Position numbers and translations under genes: made by a program. This document shows positions 16,082 through 26,000 of a DNA stretch of 64,000 nt, one piece after another. The stretch covers positions 1 through 64,000 of the forward strand of contig DASZBX010000031.1 in NCBI GenBank assembly GCA_035943635.1, written 5' to 3'. The stretch comes from DASZBX01 sp035943635 (GTDB taxonomy: Bacteria; Actinomycetota; Actinomycetes; Streptomycetales; Catenulisporaceae). A model generated the notes under the pieces. It did no database searches and had not been told where the DNA came from. It was given only the letters and a program-made list of their open reading frames with translations. Numbering within the stretch: position 1 is the first letter of the stretch; each line of letters begins with the position of its first letter.

Positions 16082-19042
16082 CTAGAGCTCCCCTTCGATC
16101 TGTTCGAGCAGACTCAACGCCCGGCGCCGTGTGCCCACGGCCGTCTCCCGCCGCCCCAACTCCCGCTGCGTGTCGGCCAGGGCGGTGAGGGCGTAGGCGT
16201 GGCCCAGCCGGTTCTCCAAGCCCTGATAGAGCGCGCAAGCCTGCGTGAGGGTCGCGAAGGACGCCTCCGCGTCACCGCGGGCGTTCTGGATGACGCCGAG
16301 GAAGGTGAGGGATTCGGCCTCGCCCAGCCGGTTGTCGAGCTGTCGGTGCAGGTCCAGGGCCAGGCGCAGCAGCCGCTCGGCCTTCGTGTACTGCCTCAGC
16401 AGCCGCCGGATCTCGCCCAGGCAGGTCAGCGTGCTGGCCTCGCCGAGGCGGTTGCCCAAGCGCCGGTAGAGGTCCAGGGCCTTGCCCATCGTCCTGACCG
16501 CGGTGAAGTACTCGCCGGTCAACTGCTGCACCTCGCCGAGGTCGGCCAGCGCCGCGGCCTGGCCGTAGCCGTGGCCGGACTCGGCGCACAGGCGGTACGC
16601 GCGGTCCAGGTTGACCAGGGCTTCCGGGTACTGGCCCCGGAGTTTCTGCACCCCGCCCAGGATCGTCAGGGCCGTCGCCTCGCCGAGTCGGTCGCCCAGG
16701 CCGGCGTAGAGGGTCAGCGCGCGCCGCAGGGCGTGCACCGACTGGCTGAAGCGGGACGTGAGCCGGGACGCCTGAGCCTGGATGCAGCAGGCGTTCGCCT
16801 CCCCGGCCCGGTCGCCGATCGTCCGAAAGAGCATCAGGGCATTGTTCGAATATTCCACCGCGCGCGCGTAGTGGCCGGTCAGCAGTGTGATGTCGGCCAG
16901 GTGGCACAGGGCGTTGGCCTGGCCCTGGGCGTCGTGCTGATTCTTGGCCGTGGCCAGGGCAGCGGTCTGCAGACGCTCGGCGAGGGGCCAGTGGCCCTGG
17001 ATGTGCAGCGTGCTGTGCATCGCGTCGGACAGGGTGACCACATACGACCGCAGGCCGGCCTGATCGCAGTAGTCGACCATCGCCGTGAGGTTGCTGCGCT
17101 CGACGTCCATCCACACGATCGCCTGGGCGTCGTTGACCAAGGTCGGGGTGGTGACCGGCTCCTGGACCGCCGCCGGGGCGTGGTTGAAGCTGTGCCGCGA
17201 CAGCAGGCGGTTCGCCTTGCGCGCCATGTGCAGGAAGTACCCCAGCAGCCGTTCCACCGCGACGCGTTGGGCCTCGGGCGAGTACGTCGAGGCGGCCAGG
17301 TCGCGGGTGTAGAGGCGGATCAGGTCGTGGAACTGGTAGCGGCCGGGCGACGGCTGGGTGAGCAGATTGTGGTCGACCAGACCCTCCAGCAGCATCTCCG
17401 CGGTGGTGGTCGTGCTGTCGATCAACGCGGCGGCGGCGTACAGGTCGATGTCGGTGCCCGGATGCAGGCCCAGGTGGCGCAACAGGCCCTGTTCCTCGCC
17501 GGTCAGGTGGTCGTAGGAGACGTTCAGGGCCGCGGCCAGGCTGCGGTCGCCGTCGGCGAGCAGGGCCAGCCGTTTGGTCTGGTCGTCCAGGCGCTCGGCC
17601 AGGTAGCGCAACGACCAGTTCGGCCGGTGGTGCAGCCGGGCGGCGGTGATCCGCAGGGTGAGCGGGACGTTGCCGCACAGGGAGATCGTCTTGGGCAGCG
17701 CCGGATCGCCGGCCGAGATCCGCCCGGGGCCGGCGATCGTGGCGAACAGGGTCGTGGCCTCGTCGTCCGGCAGGGCGGCGAGGGTGATCGTGTGGGCGTC
17801 GTCGAGGCCGGTCAGGCGACGGCGGCTGGTGACCAGGACCAGGCAGCCGGGGGTGCCGGGCAGCAGCGGGCGCACCTGGGCCTCGGACGCGGCGTTGTCC
17901 AGCACGATCAGGGTCCTGGTGTTCGCCAGGCGTTGCCGGTACAGGGCGGCGCGTTCGTCCGGTCCGAGCGGGACGTGGCTGGTCGGGGCGCCCAGGGCCC
18001 GCAGCAGCTGGTCCAGGGCGATCTCCGGCCTGGTCGGTTCGACGTCCGGGGTGTAGCCGTGCAGGTTGATGAACAGCTGGCCGCCGGGGAAGTCCTCGGC
18101 CAGGGCGTGGGCCGCGTGGATCGCGAAACCGGTCTTGCCGATTCCCGGCATCCCGTCGATCGTGCAGGTCACGACGGACGCCGCGGTGCGGCCGGTGCGC
18201 ACCAGGGCGTCGAGCTGGCCCAGTTCCCGGGTCCGGCCGGTGAAGGCCGGGGTGTCGGCCGGCAGCTGGGTGCGGGCCGGGACGAGCGTGTCGGCCGGCG
18301 GGTGGATGCTGGGCCGCAGGGCGTCGACCTGGGCCTGCCGCAGGGCCGGGCCGGGGTCCAGGCCCTGTTCCTGCAGCGTGCGGATGGTCTCGGTGACCAG
18401 GTCGGAGGCCTGGTTCTGCTCGCCGACGGCGACCAGCGCCCGGACGGCCAGCAGGGTCAGGCGTTGGCGGTGCGGGTGGGCCCGGGCCAGTTCCCGCAGC
18501 TGGGCGACCACCTGGCCGGCCCGGTCGGCGCGCAGTTCGAGGTCGGCGAGGTCCTCCAGGGCGTCCAGGCGCAGGTTCTCCAGGCGCAGGCGTTCGGCGT
18601 CCAGCGACGGGCTGGTCAGGCCGGCCAGGGCCGGGCCGCGCCACTGGTCCAGGGCCTGGTGCAGGTGGTCGGCGGCGCGTTGCGGGTCCAGCGCGTCCCG
18701 GTCGGCGCGCGCCTTGCGCAGCAGGTCGGTGAACCGGAACGCGTCGATCCGCTCCGTGTCGACCCGCACGGAGTACCCGGCCGGGCGGTGGTTGACCAGC
18801 TCGATGTCCTGTTCCACCGGCTTGAGCAGGCCGCGCAGGCGGGAGATGTAGCTGGTGACCAGGTCCTTGGCGGTGTCGGGCGACTCGGCCGGCCAGGCCC
18901 GGGTGACGATCCGCTCGACCGACACCGTGCGGCCGGGGTCGAGCAGGAGCACGGCGAGCACGCAGCGCTGCTGGTGCCCGCCGAGGTTGAGCGGGCGGCC
19001 CTCGTGCAGGATCTGGAAATCGCCCAGGAGCTGAACGTCCAT
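16082..19042 (-). CDS. AfsR/SARP-family transcriptional regulator (BTAD, NB-ARC, TPR)
   Basis: A 986-residue large SARP. Residues 1-95 form the OmpR-like winged helix (MDVQLLGDFQILHEGRPLNL, SVERIVTRAWPAESP, LVTSYISRLRGLL). Residues ~100-245 are the bacterial transcriptional activation domain (DAFRFTDLLRKARADRDALD). Residues ~265-560 are an NB-ARC/STAND NTPase with P-loop IDGMPGIGKTG near 300 and LIVLDNAAS as the Walker B region. Residues ~640-986 are TPR-like repeats (AAALADLGEVQQLTGEY and copies). I start at ATG 19042 with GGAAGATCG upstream. Such proteins activate antibiotic or developmental genes. No biosynthetic cluster is adjacent except possibly the cassette at 4.9-10.4 kb. A palindrome, TCTTCT-C-AGAAGA, lies about 105 bp upstream. 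Confidence 0.93.
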   Translation of the reverse strand: MDVQLLGDFQILHEGRPLNLGGHQQRCVLAVLLLDPGRTVSVERIVTRAWPAESPDTAKDLVTSYISRLRGLLKPVEQDIELVNHRPAGYSVRVDTERIDAFRFTDLLRKARADRDALDPQRAADHLHQALDQWRGPALAGLTSPSLDAERLRLENLRLDALEDLADLELRADRAGQVVAQLRELARAHPHRQRLTLLAVRALVAVGEQNQASDLVTETIRTLQEQGLDPGPALRQAQVDALRPSIHPPADTLVPARTQLPADTPAFTGRTRELGQLDALVRTGRTAASVVTCTIDGMPGIGKTGFAIHAAHALAEDFPGGQLFINLHGYTPDVEPTRPEIALDQLLRALGAPTSHVPLGPDERAALYRQRLANTRTLIVLDNAASEAQVRPLLPGTPGCLVLVTSRRRLTGLDDAHTITLAALPDDEATTLFATIAGPGRISAGDPALPKTISLCGNVPLTLRITAARLHHRPNWSLRYLAERLDDQTKRLALLADGDRSLAAALNVSYDHLTGEEQGLLRHLGLHPGTDIDLYAAAALIDSTTTTAEMLLEGLVDHNLLTQPSPGRYQFHDLIRLYTRDLAASTYSPEAQRVAVERLLGYFLHMARKANRLLSRHSFNHAPAAVQEPVTTPTLVNDAQAIVWMDVERSNLTAMVDYCDQAGLRSYVVTLSDAMHSTLHIQGHWPLAERLQTAALATAKNQHDAQGQANALCHLADITLLTGHYARAVEYSNNALMLFRTIGDRAGEANACCIQAQASRLTSRFSQSVHALRRALTLYAGLGDRLGEATALTILGGVQKLRGQYPEALVNLDRAYRLCAESGHGYGQAAALADLGEVQQLTGEYFTAVRTMGKALDLYRRLGNRLGEASTLTCLGEIRRLLRQYTKAERLLRLALDLHRQLDNRLGEAESLTFLGVIQNARGDAEASFATLTQACALYQGLENRLGHAYALTALADTQRELGRRETAVGTRRRALSLLEQIEGEL

Positions 19043-19500
19043 CGATCTTCCGGCTTCCTCATGAGTGTCGTGCAGGGACGAGCGGAGGCGGGTGCGGTGC
19101 ATGCTTCCTCGTGTGTGCCGAGCCCGGAGCGCCCGGTGGATCAGACCTCTTCTCAGAAGACTGACGGACCTGTCGTTCGCCGGTGCGCACGCCGGGTCCG
19201 TCGGACCGGGCCGCGGCCGTGCGGCCGGTCAGGATTCGGCTTGAGTCATCGGGAATCCACCTCCGGGAACAGTCGGATCACTACAATCAGAAGACGGAGT
19301 CCGACGGTCCGCCAGAACCGGGCGGCCCGGTCTCGGCTGTGTGCACGGCAGTCCCCCGGAGTCGCTCAGAGTTCGACAACTAAATTTATGTCTGCACATT
19401 GCATAGTGCAACACTTGTCAGAAGATCGGGGCCGACTTGCGTCCGGCGCCCAGATGCCGATGATCTGTAGTGGACACGACACACCGAGGAGAGGGTCTAG
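19043..19500. promoter_or_regulatory. Divergent control region of the SARP and XRE regulators
   Basis: This 458 bp spacer has no supportable gene. It contains three copies of TCAGAAGA (19153-19160, 19287-19294, 19418-19425). The first lies in the palindrome TCTTCTCAGAAGA (19148-19160). A second palindrome, TTGCATAGTGCAA (19399-19411), lies in an AT-rich patch about 90 bp before the XRE gene and is a plausible autoregulatory site. Confidence 0.45.
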
Positions 19501-20355
19501 ATGGCGGGCGGGATCAGTCCACTAGTCCGGGGTCGCAGGCTAGCGGCGATCCTGCGGCAGCTGCGGACCGCGTCCGGCAAGACCGCCGAGGAGGTCGCGC
19601 TGCACCTGGAGTGCTCCGCCGCGAAGGTCAGCCGGATCGAGAACGGCCTGGTCGGCGTGCGGATCCAGGACGCCCGCGAGCTGCTGGACCTGTACGGGGT
19701 GCAGGGCGAGCAGCGCGACGAGATCCTGGACCTGGTGCGCCAGGCGCGGGCCCGGGAGTGGTGGCACCCGTACGCGGACATCATCGGCACGGAGTTCGCC
19801 CGCGCGCTCGGCTTCGAGGACGAGGCCTCGACCATCTGGATGCTCGAGTCCCGGTTCATCCCCGGCCTGCTGCAGACCGAGGACTACGTGACCGCGATGC
19901 TCTCCACCCGGCGGGACCAGCCGATCGAGGTGATCGAGCGCGGCACCCGGCTGCGGATGACCCGGCAGCAGATCCTGTCCCGGCCGGAGCCGGTGACGTT
20001 CAACGTGCTGCTGGACCAGGCCGCGCTGCTGCGCCGGATCGGGCCGGCCGAGATGATGGCCGGCCAGTACCGGCGCCTGGTCCAGGACGCCCAGGCCCCG
20101 AACATCCGGATCCGGGTGCTGCCGCTGGACACGGCCGGGCACCAGGCACCGGGCGGGTCGTTCACCATCCTGGCCTTCCCCGACCCGGCCGATCCGAAGG
20201 TGGTCCTGGAGTACACCCTCGAGAACGCGCTGCTGTACGAGACCGCCGAGTATGCCGGGCGCTATACGGCCGCGTACGAGCAGGCGCAGACCTGTGCGTG
20301 GGACGAGTCCCGTTCGCTGAAGTATCTCAGGCAACTCGCGGAGGCGACCGAGTAG
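19501..20355 (+). CDS. XRE-family regulator with DUF5753 (DUF397 partner type)
   Basis: A 284-residue regulator. Residues ~10-65 form a lambda-repressor-like HTH (RRLAAILRQLRTASGKTAEE, LECSAAKVSRIENGL). The rest is DUF5753, beginning AREWWHPYADIIGTEFARAL with FIPGLLQTEDYVTAML and ending FTILAFPDPADPKVVLEYT...YAGRYTAAY. The ribosome site is GAGGAGAGGG. Such proteins are abundant in Streptomyces and act with a small DUF397 protein, as with BldB/WhiJ-type pairs, in development and antibiotic control. Here the DUF397 gene is convergent, 18 bp from the stop, rather than following in the same direction. Confidence 0.92.
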   Translation: MAGGISPLVRGRRLAAILRQLRTASGKTAEEVALHLECSAAKVSRIENGLVGVRIQDARELLDLYGVQGEQRDEILDLVRQARAREWWHPYADIIGTEFARALGFEDEASTIWMLESRFIPGLLQTEDYVTAMLSTRRDQPIEVIERGTRLRMTRQQILSRPEPVTFNVLLDQAALLRRIGPAEMMAGQYRRLVQDAQAPNIRIRVLPLDTAGHQAPGGSFTILAFPDPADPKVVLEYTLENALLYETAEYAGRYTAAYEQAQTCAWDESRSLKYLRQLAEATE

Positions 20356-20373
20356 CCCGGGCCGTCCCGCGGG

Positions 20374-20580
20374 TCAGAGGTCGAATTCCCCGGCGCGGGC
20401 GCCGGCCAGGAAGGCGATCCACTCCTCGGCGGTGAACCGCAGCGCGGGCCGGGACGGGTCCTTGCCGTCGCGCACGGCGATCCCGCCGTCCACCACGGCC
20501 ACCTCCACGCAGGTGCCCGCGCCGCTGCCGCCGCAGAAGGAGCTCCTGGACCAGCGGGGCTCGTTCGTGTTCTGGTACAT
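20374..20580 (-). CDS. DUF397 small protein
   Basis: A 68-residue DUF397 protein: WSRSSFCGGSGAGTCVEVAV, VRDGKDPSRPALRFTAEEW, IAFLAGARAGEFDL. All hallmark positions are present (W-x-SSF, CVEVA, FT...EW). It starts at ATG 20580, preceded by GGAGACGGAGAAGAAG. It converges on the adjacent XRE/DUF5753 gene, with which it probably forms a regulator/antagonist pair (established family knowledge; pairing here is inferred from adjacency). Confidence 0.92.
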   Translation of the reverse strand: MYQNTNEPRWSRSSFCGGSGAGTCVEVAVVDGGIAVRDGKDPSRPALRFTAEEWIAFLAGARAGEFDL

Positions 20581-20776
20581 CTTCTTCTCCGTCTCCTCAG
20601 GTCGGCGTCTGTTTCGCCGGCGGCGATGACGCCTGATGATTCGAAGATGCCCATGGTCGTTGGGAACGGGAGTCCAAGGAGAATGCAAGGGCGGTTGCGG
20701 GTTTTGCGGGATTCCGGCGGCCGCGGGATCAGACGGCCGCGGGGATGAAGTGAAGCTGCTCGACGGGCAAGTAGAC

Positions 20777-20808
20777 GGGCCCGTGCGCTGAGCGTAGCGC
20801 ACGGGCCC
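20777..20808 (-). terminator. Strong hairpin after the LLM oxidoreductase
   Basis: GGGCCCGTGCGCT (20777-20789) and AGCGCACGGGCCC (20796-20808) form a perfect 13 bp stem with a 6 nt loop, 48 bp beyond the LLM stop codon. Confidence 0.75.
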
Positions 20809-20855
20809 GGGGACGCCGGCGGCCGTGACGAAGGAGCCCGCCGGCCGTTACCGGA

Positions 20856-21728
20856 TCAGAACCCGGCGATGACCGGGATGACCCGCTCGCCGAGGATCTC
20901 CAGCGGGGTGATGGTGTGCGCGTCGGCGATGTGGCCGTGCACGTGCGAGATGCCGAGGCCGGCCATGGCCTGGAGCTGCTCGAGCATGGCGTCCACCTTC
21001 TCGCCGTTGGGGCCCGGGTCGATCGCGAACATGACCGTCTTCTCGATCTCGTCGTAGTCCCGGCCCAGGGTTTCGCAGTGGCCGCGCAGCACTTCGAGCT
21101 TGTGCGCGAGCTCCGGGCCGCCGAACAGGTTGCAGGCCCGGGCGTACTGGGCGACCATCCGCAGGGTCTTCTTCTCCCCGCCGCCGCCGATCAGGATCGG
21201 CGGGTGCGGGCGGCTGAGCGGCTGCGGCGAGTTGAGCGTGCGGGCCAGCTGGTAGTGCTTGCCGTTGTACGGGCTCTCGTCGTCGCTCCACATCTGCAAA
21301 CAGATCTGCAGGGCCTCCTCCAGCCGTTCGAACCGCTCGCCGGTCGGCGGGAAGTCCAGGCCCAGGCCGGTGGCCTCCGGCTCGTTCCAGGCCGCGCCGA
21401 TGCCGAGCCAGGCCCGGCCGCCGGAGAGCACGTCGAGCGTGGTCACGGCCTTGGCCAGCAGGCCGGGCTCGCGGTAGGTGACCGCGGTGACCCAGGCGAG
21501 CAGGTCGATGGTCTTGGTCCGCGCGGCCAGAAAGCCGAGCGTGGTGTAGGCCTCGAGCATGTCCAGTTCGGGCGGGCCGACCACTCCGATCTGCCAGACG
21601 TGATCCATCACGCTGAGCATCTTGAAGCCGGTGTCCTCCGCGGCGGCGGCGATCCGGGTGAGGTTCTCGCCGATCTTCTGCGGGCCGTCCGGCCAGGTGA
21701 AGTTGGGCAGATGCAGGCCGAGTTCCAT
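20856..21728 (-). CDS. LLM-class (F420-dependent type) oxidoreductase
   Basis: A 290-residue luciferase-like TIM-barrel protein: MELGLHLPNFTWPDGPQKIG, SVMDHVWQIG, AWVTAVTYREPGLLAKAV, TLDVLSGGRAWLGIGAAWNE and HPPILIGGGGEKKTLRMVAQ. The start MELGLHLPNF and the length match the actinobacterial subfamily that uses cofactor F420 (a family-level statement; the substrate is unknown). ATG 21728 has AAAGG upstream. The open frame continues far upstream, but that part is antisense to the divergent SDR. The two genes share a 285 bp spacer that contains CGGAG-TAAG-CTCCG (21865-21878). Confidence 0.92.
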   Translation of the reverse strand: MELGLHLPNFTWPDGPQKIGENLTRIAAAAEDTGFKMLSVMDHVWQIGVVGPPELDMLEAYTTLGFLAARTKTIDLLAWVTAVTYREPGLLAKAVTTLDVLSGGRAWLGIGAAWNEPEATGLGLDFPPTGERFERLEEALQICLQMWSDDESPYNGKHYQLARTLNSPQPLSRPHPPILIGGGGEKKTLRMVAQYARACNLFGGPELAHKLEVLRGHCETLGRDYDEIEKTVMFAIDPGPNGEKVDAMLEQLQAMAGLGISHVHGHIADAHTITPLEILGERVIPVIAGF

Positions 21729-22013
21729 GGCGGTACCTTTTTCCTTGTCGACGGCGGTGGCGAGGTCGGCGCGGGCGCCGGGGCACAGCGGGCGCAGCCG
21801 CCGGGCCGCGGCCCGGTTGCGCGGGGCCGGCGGGCAGGGTGGCGCGACCCGTCCGGGGGCTAACCGGAGTAAGCTCCGTTTCATAGGCATCATAGCGAAG
21901 GTCGCGGCCGGCGGCACCCGGCGCACCCGGGAAGCGGACGGGTGCGGGTCGTGGAAACATGGTGCCGGCCGCACGTTTTGTCCGGTTTCAGTCACGGATC
22001 GAGGGACTGCTCC

Positions 22014-22832
22014 ATGAAGGTTTGGTTCATCACCGGCAGCTCGCGCGGCTTCGGCCGCGAGTGGGCCACGGCCGCGCTCGAGCGCGGCGACCAGGTCGCG
22101 GCCACGGCGCGCACCGTCGGCACGCTCGACGACCTGGCCGAGAAGTACGGCGACGCGGTGCTGCCGCTCGCCCTGGACGTGACCGACCGCGAGGCCGCCT
22201 TCGCGGCCGTCCAGCAGGCGCACGCGCACTTCGGCCGCCTGGACGTGGTGGTCAACAACGCCGGGTACGGCCACTTCGGCTTCATCGAGGAGGTGACCGA
22301 GCAGGAGGCCCGGGCCCAGATCGAGACGAACGTCTTCGGCGCGCTGTGGGTCACCCAGGCGGCCCTGCCGCTGCTGCGCGCGCAGGGCGGCGGCCACTTC
22401 CTGCAGGTCTCCTCCATCGGCGGCATCACCGCGTTCCCGATCGTCGGGCTCTACCACGCGTCCAAGTGGGCGCTGGAGGGCTTGAGCCAGTCGCTCGCGG
22501 CCGAGGTGGCCGGGTTCGGGATCAAGGTGACGCTGATCGAGCCGGGCGGGTTCAGCACCGACTGGGGCGGCTCGTCCGCGGTCCGCTCGGCCGAACTGCC
22601 GGACTACGCCGCCCTGCACGCCGCGGTGACCGAGGCGCGCAAGAACTCGGTGGCCGGCCGCGGCGACCCGACCGCGACGAGCAAGGCGATCCTGACGGTG
22701 GTCGACGCCGAGGAGCCGCCGCTGCGCATCTTCCTCGGCGAGGCCCCGCTGGGCCTGGCCAAGGCCGACTACGCGCAGCGGATCGCGACCTGGGAGAAGT
22801 GGGACGAGGTCTCGCGCCAGGCGCAAGGCTGA
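22014..22832 (+). CDS. Short-chain dehydrogenase/reductase
   Basis: A 272-residue classical SDR: TGSSRGFGREWA (TGxxxGxG cofactor site), LALDVTDREA, VVNNAGYGHFGFIEEV (NNAG), VSSIGGITAFP (catalytic Ser) and LYHASKWALEGLSQ (YxxxK). ATG 22014 follows GAGGGACTGCTCC. Arg at the end of the glycine loop (SSRGFGRE) and ARTVGTLDDL after strand 2 favour NADP. It is divergent from an LLM oxidoreductase and ends before a strong hairpin. The substrate is unknown. Confidence 0.92.
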   Translation: MKVWFITGSSRGFGREWATAALERGDQVAATARTVGTLDDLAEKYGDAVLPLALDVTDREAAFAAVQQAHAHFGRLDVVVNNAGYGHFGFIEEVTEQEARAQIETNVFGALWVTQAALPLLRAQGGGHFLQVSSIGGITAFPIVGLYHASKWALEGLSQSLAAEVAGFGIKVTLIEPGGFSTDWGGSSAVRSAELPDYAALHAAVTEARKNSVAGRGDPTATSKAILTVVDAEEPPLRIFLGEAPLGLAKADYAQRIATWEKWDEVSRQAQG

Positions 22833-22863
22833 GCAGCTGGCGCGGTGTGAGTGAGTTACTGGG

Positions 22864-22905
22864 GGTCTGGGGCTCGGCCGTTGTGGCCGGGCCCCAGACC
22901 TTTGT
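22864..22905 (+). terminator. Hairpin terminator after the SDR
   Basis: GGTCTGGGGCTCGGCC (from 22864) pairs with GGCCGGGCCCCAGACC (to 22900) with one G-T wobble and a 5 nt loop, followed by TTTGTTG. It lies 31 bp after the stop codon. Confidence 0.8.
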
Positions 22906-23084
22906 TGCGGTGAGTGTCTTCGCGGGGCAGCCGAGCAGGCTGGCGTAGTCCAGGACCCGCCGGGTCCGGGTGAAGCCGAGTTCCAGCTGTTCCTCGAAGT
23001 TCGCCGGGGCCGAGTTCGGTCAACTCCACGGGACCACGGTTAACCATGAGGCGTTCTGGCAGCTTTTTCGTGTAAACGCGCCAT

Positions 23085-26000
23085 ATGGGGGAAATGACTG
23101 ATAACAAGCTTGGATATCCCATTCTGTTTCGCCGCCGCTCGGGTCGGGGCCGATCGCGCGAAATGGTTCGTACGACCGTTCGCGCAGGGGGGACCGTGGT
23201 TTCGGGTCGGGTGGCAGTGAAGTCCAGGGAGCACGGCGGCGCCCGGGCGCTGTGGTATCCGCTCCTGCTGGTGTTGGCGGCCGCGGGCTGGGTGGCGGCC
23301 GACCTGCTCAAGGCGTCGATGAGCGTGCAGCTGGCGACGGCGTTGGCCGCGGCCGTGGTGCCGATCGTGATCAGTTCGCTGCGTGACCAGACCGAGCAAG
23401 AGGACGAACTCACGCGCGTACTGCGGACGCATCTGCGGATTTACGGCAGTGCGCAGGGAATTCCGCTCGTATGTTCGATCACTGATCTGACCGTGCTCGC
23501 CGTGACCTCGGTCCGCGAGCCGCTCGACGGCGCGGCGCGGACGACGCAGTACGTGCTGCGCGACCAGGACGCGCTGCTGGACCGGCTGCTCGGCACGGCT
23601 ACGTTCGTCCTGATCATCGGCGATTCCAAGGCAGGCAAGTCGCGGATGGCCGCGGAGGCCGCGCGCCGGTGCTTCCCCGACCGGCGGCTGGTCTATCCGT
23701 ACACCGCCGAGTCCGTCCTCGCGCTGCTGGACGCCGGCCTGGACCTGGCCGAGAGCGTGATCTGGCTGGACGAGCTGGACGTGTACCTGGAGGCGAACGC
23801 GCTGAGCAGGCTGCTGGACCAGCTGGCCGGCCCGGACGCGCCGGCCGGGGTCACCGTGCTGGCCACCATGACGGAACGGGCCTTCGGCGCCAACCTGCCG
23901 CACGACGGCCACCAGCCGCCGCACTGGCCGGTCCTGCGCCGGGCGGCCCGGCTGCGGTTGGACCGGCTGTTCAGCGCGGCGGAACGGGCCCGCGCGGCCG
24001 AGGCGTACGACGATCCGCACCTGCTCTCGGCGCTGGACCACTACGGCCTCGCCGAGTACCTCGCGGCCGGACCCGACCTGCTCGAACGGCTCGACCACGG
24101 GCTGGCCGAGGTCGGCGCCTCCGGCGCGCTCGCGTTCGGCGCGCCGCCGGTGTCCTGCGCGCCCGGTGATCTCGGCGCCGACTCGGCAGCTATCGCAGCG
24201 GCCGCAGACACTGCGGAGATCGCGGACCCTGCCCGGGCCACCGAGCCCGGGCAGCTGATCGGCGCCGTGGTGGTGCTCGCGGTGGTGCACTGGTCCCGGG
24301 CCGGTCTGGCCAGGCCGGTGCCGGCGCAGATCCTGATCCTGCTGACCGGCGGCTACGCGGCCGCCCGCGGGCTGCCCGCGCCGGATCAGGCGCAGATCGA
24401 CCAGGGCCTGGCCTGGGCCCGGAAACCGGTCTACGGTGTCAGCTCCCTGTTGTTCGAGGCCGCCGACGGGTACGTCGCGTTCGACTACGTGGTCGACCAC
24501 GCCGACGAACGGCTGACCGCCGCGATCCCGGACGAGACCTGGAACGCCGCGCTGGCCGCCGCCCGCGGCTGGGAGGAGGCGCTGCGGATCGGCTTCGCGG
24601 CACACCGCCGCGACCGGGCCGACGTGGCCGTGCGCGCCTTCGACCTCGCCGCCCGCTCGTCCACGCAGGCGGGCCGGTCCCTGGCCTGCTTCAACCTGGC
24701 GCTGGCACTGGAGCGCACGAACCGGCTCCAGGAAGCACAGGAACAGTACCTGCGCGCGGCGGCCGACGGGCACACCGAGGCCGCGCTCGCCGCCGGGCGC
24801 CTGCTCCAGGCGCAGGGCGAGACGGCCGAAGCCGAGCGCCACTACCGGATCGCCGCCGACGCAGGACACATCGACGGCTCCTACGCCCTCGGCATGCTGC
24901 TGCGCGCCGACAACCCCGACCAGGCGCTGCATCACCTGGCGACCGCAGCAGACCACGGACACACCGACGCGGCCTTCGCCGCCGGGACGCTGTTGCGCAG
25001 CCAGGGCGCCGCGGACGAAGCCCGACGCCACTACCGCATGGCAGCCGACGCAGGACACGTAGACAGCTCCTACGCCCTCGGGATGCTGCTGCGCGCCCTC
25101 GATCCCGACGAATCGCTGCGCCGCCTGACCACCGCGGCCGACCACGGCCACGCCGACGCCGCGTACACCGCCGCGTTGCAGCTCAGAGAGCAGGGCAACA
25201 CGACCGCGGCCGGGCGGTTCTTCCGGATCGCGGCCGAGAACCGCGAATCCGGCGGCATCCAGCGTTTCACCCCGGCGGCCGAGGTGCTGCACGTCGCCCC
25301 GCCCCGGCTCCGGCTGCGCGGGGGCGCGGAGAAACTGCGCCGCTGCGAATCGCTGCTGGCCCGGACCGCAGACCTCGAACAGACCATGGCCGACCGCCCC
25401 GACGGCCGGCTGCGCGGCCACACCGGCATGTTCCGCCGCCGCCTGGCCGCGGGCGAGGATCTCGACGCGCTCGCGCCCGAGGCGTTCGCCACCCTGCGCG
25501 AGGCCGCCCGCCGCATCGCAGGCCTCGATGGCGGCGACGAGGAAATCCTGGCCGGGGCGGCGATGCACCACGGCCTGGTCGCCCAGGTCCGGGCCCGCCG
25601 CGGCCGGCTGCTCGCGCTCGCCCTGCCCGCGTACCTGAACGCGTTGGCCGGACGCCCGGTCCACGTCCTCTCAGTGGACGAACCCGCCGCGCGCCGGGAT
25701 GCGGAACGGCTCGGCCCGGTCCTGCGCTTCCTCGGCCTGGACACCGGAACCCTGGCCGCCGACATGCTCCAGGAGCCGCGCCGCCTGGTCTACGACAACG
25801 AGGTCGTGTTCGGGACCCTGGCCGAGTTCGCCTTCGACTACCTGCGCGACCGCCGAGTTCTCGAGGCCGGGCAACGGATTCAAGGCGAGCTGGGCCTCGC
25901 GCTCGTCCCGCACGCGGACCTGCAGCTGCTGGACCGGCTCGACGAGTCGTTCCGCCTGCCCGGTCCCGCGCAGGCGGCCTCGCCGTGGTTCGGGCCGTTC

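Noticed and set aside
22911..23030. Protein-like minus-strand stretch ANFEEQLELGFTRTRRV upstream of the SecA-like gene
   Set aside because: It is about 40 codons with a stop just before it and no start. It may be a gene remnant, but I cannot name a family or fix its limits.
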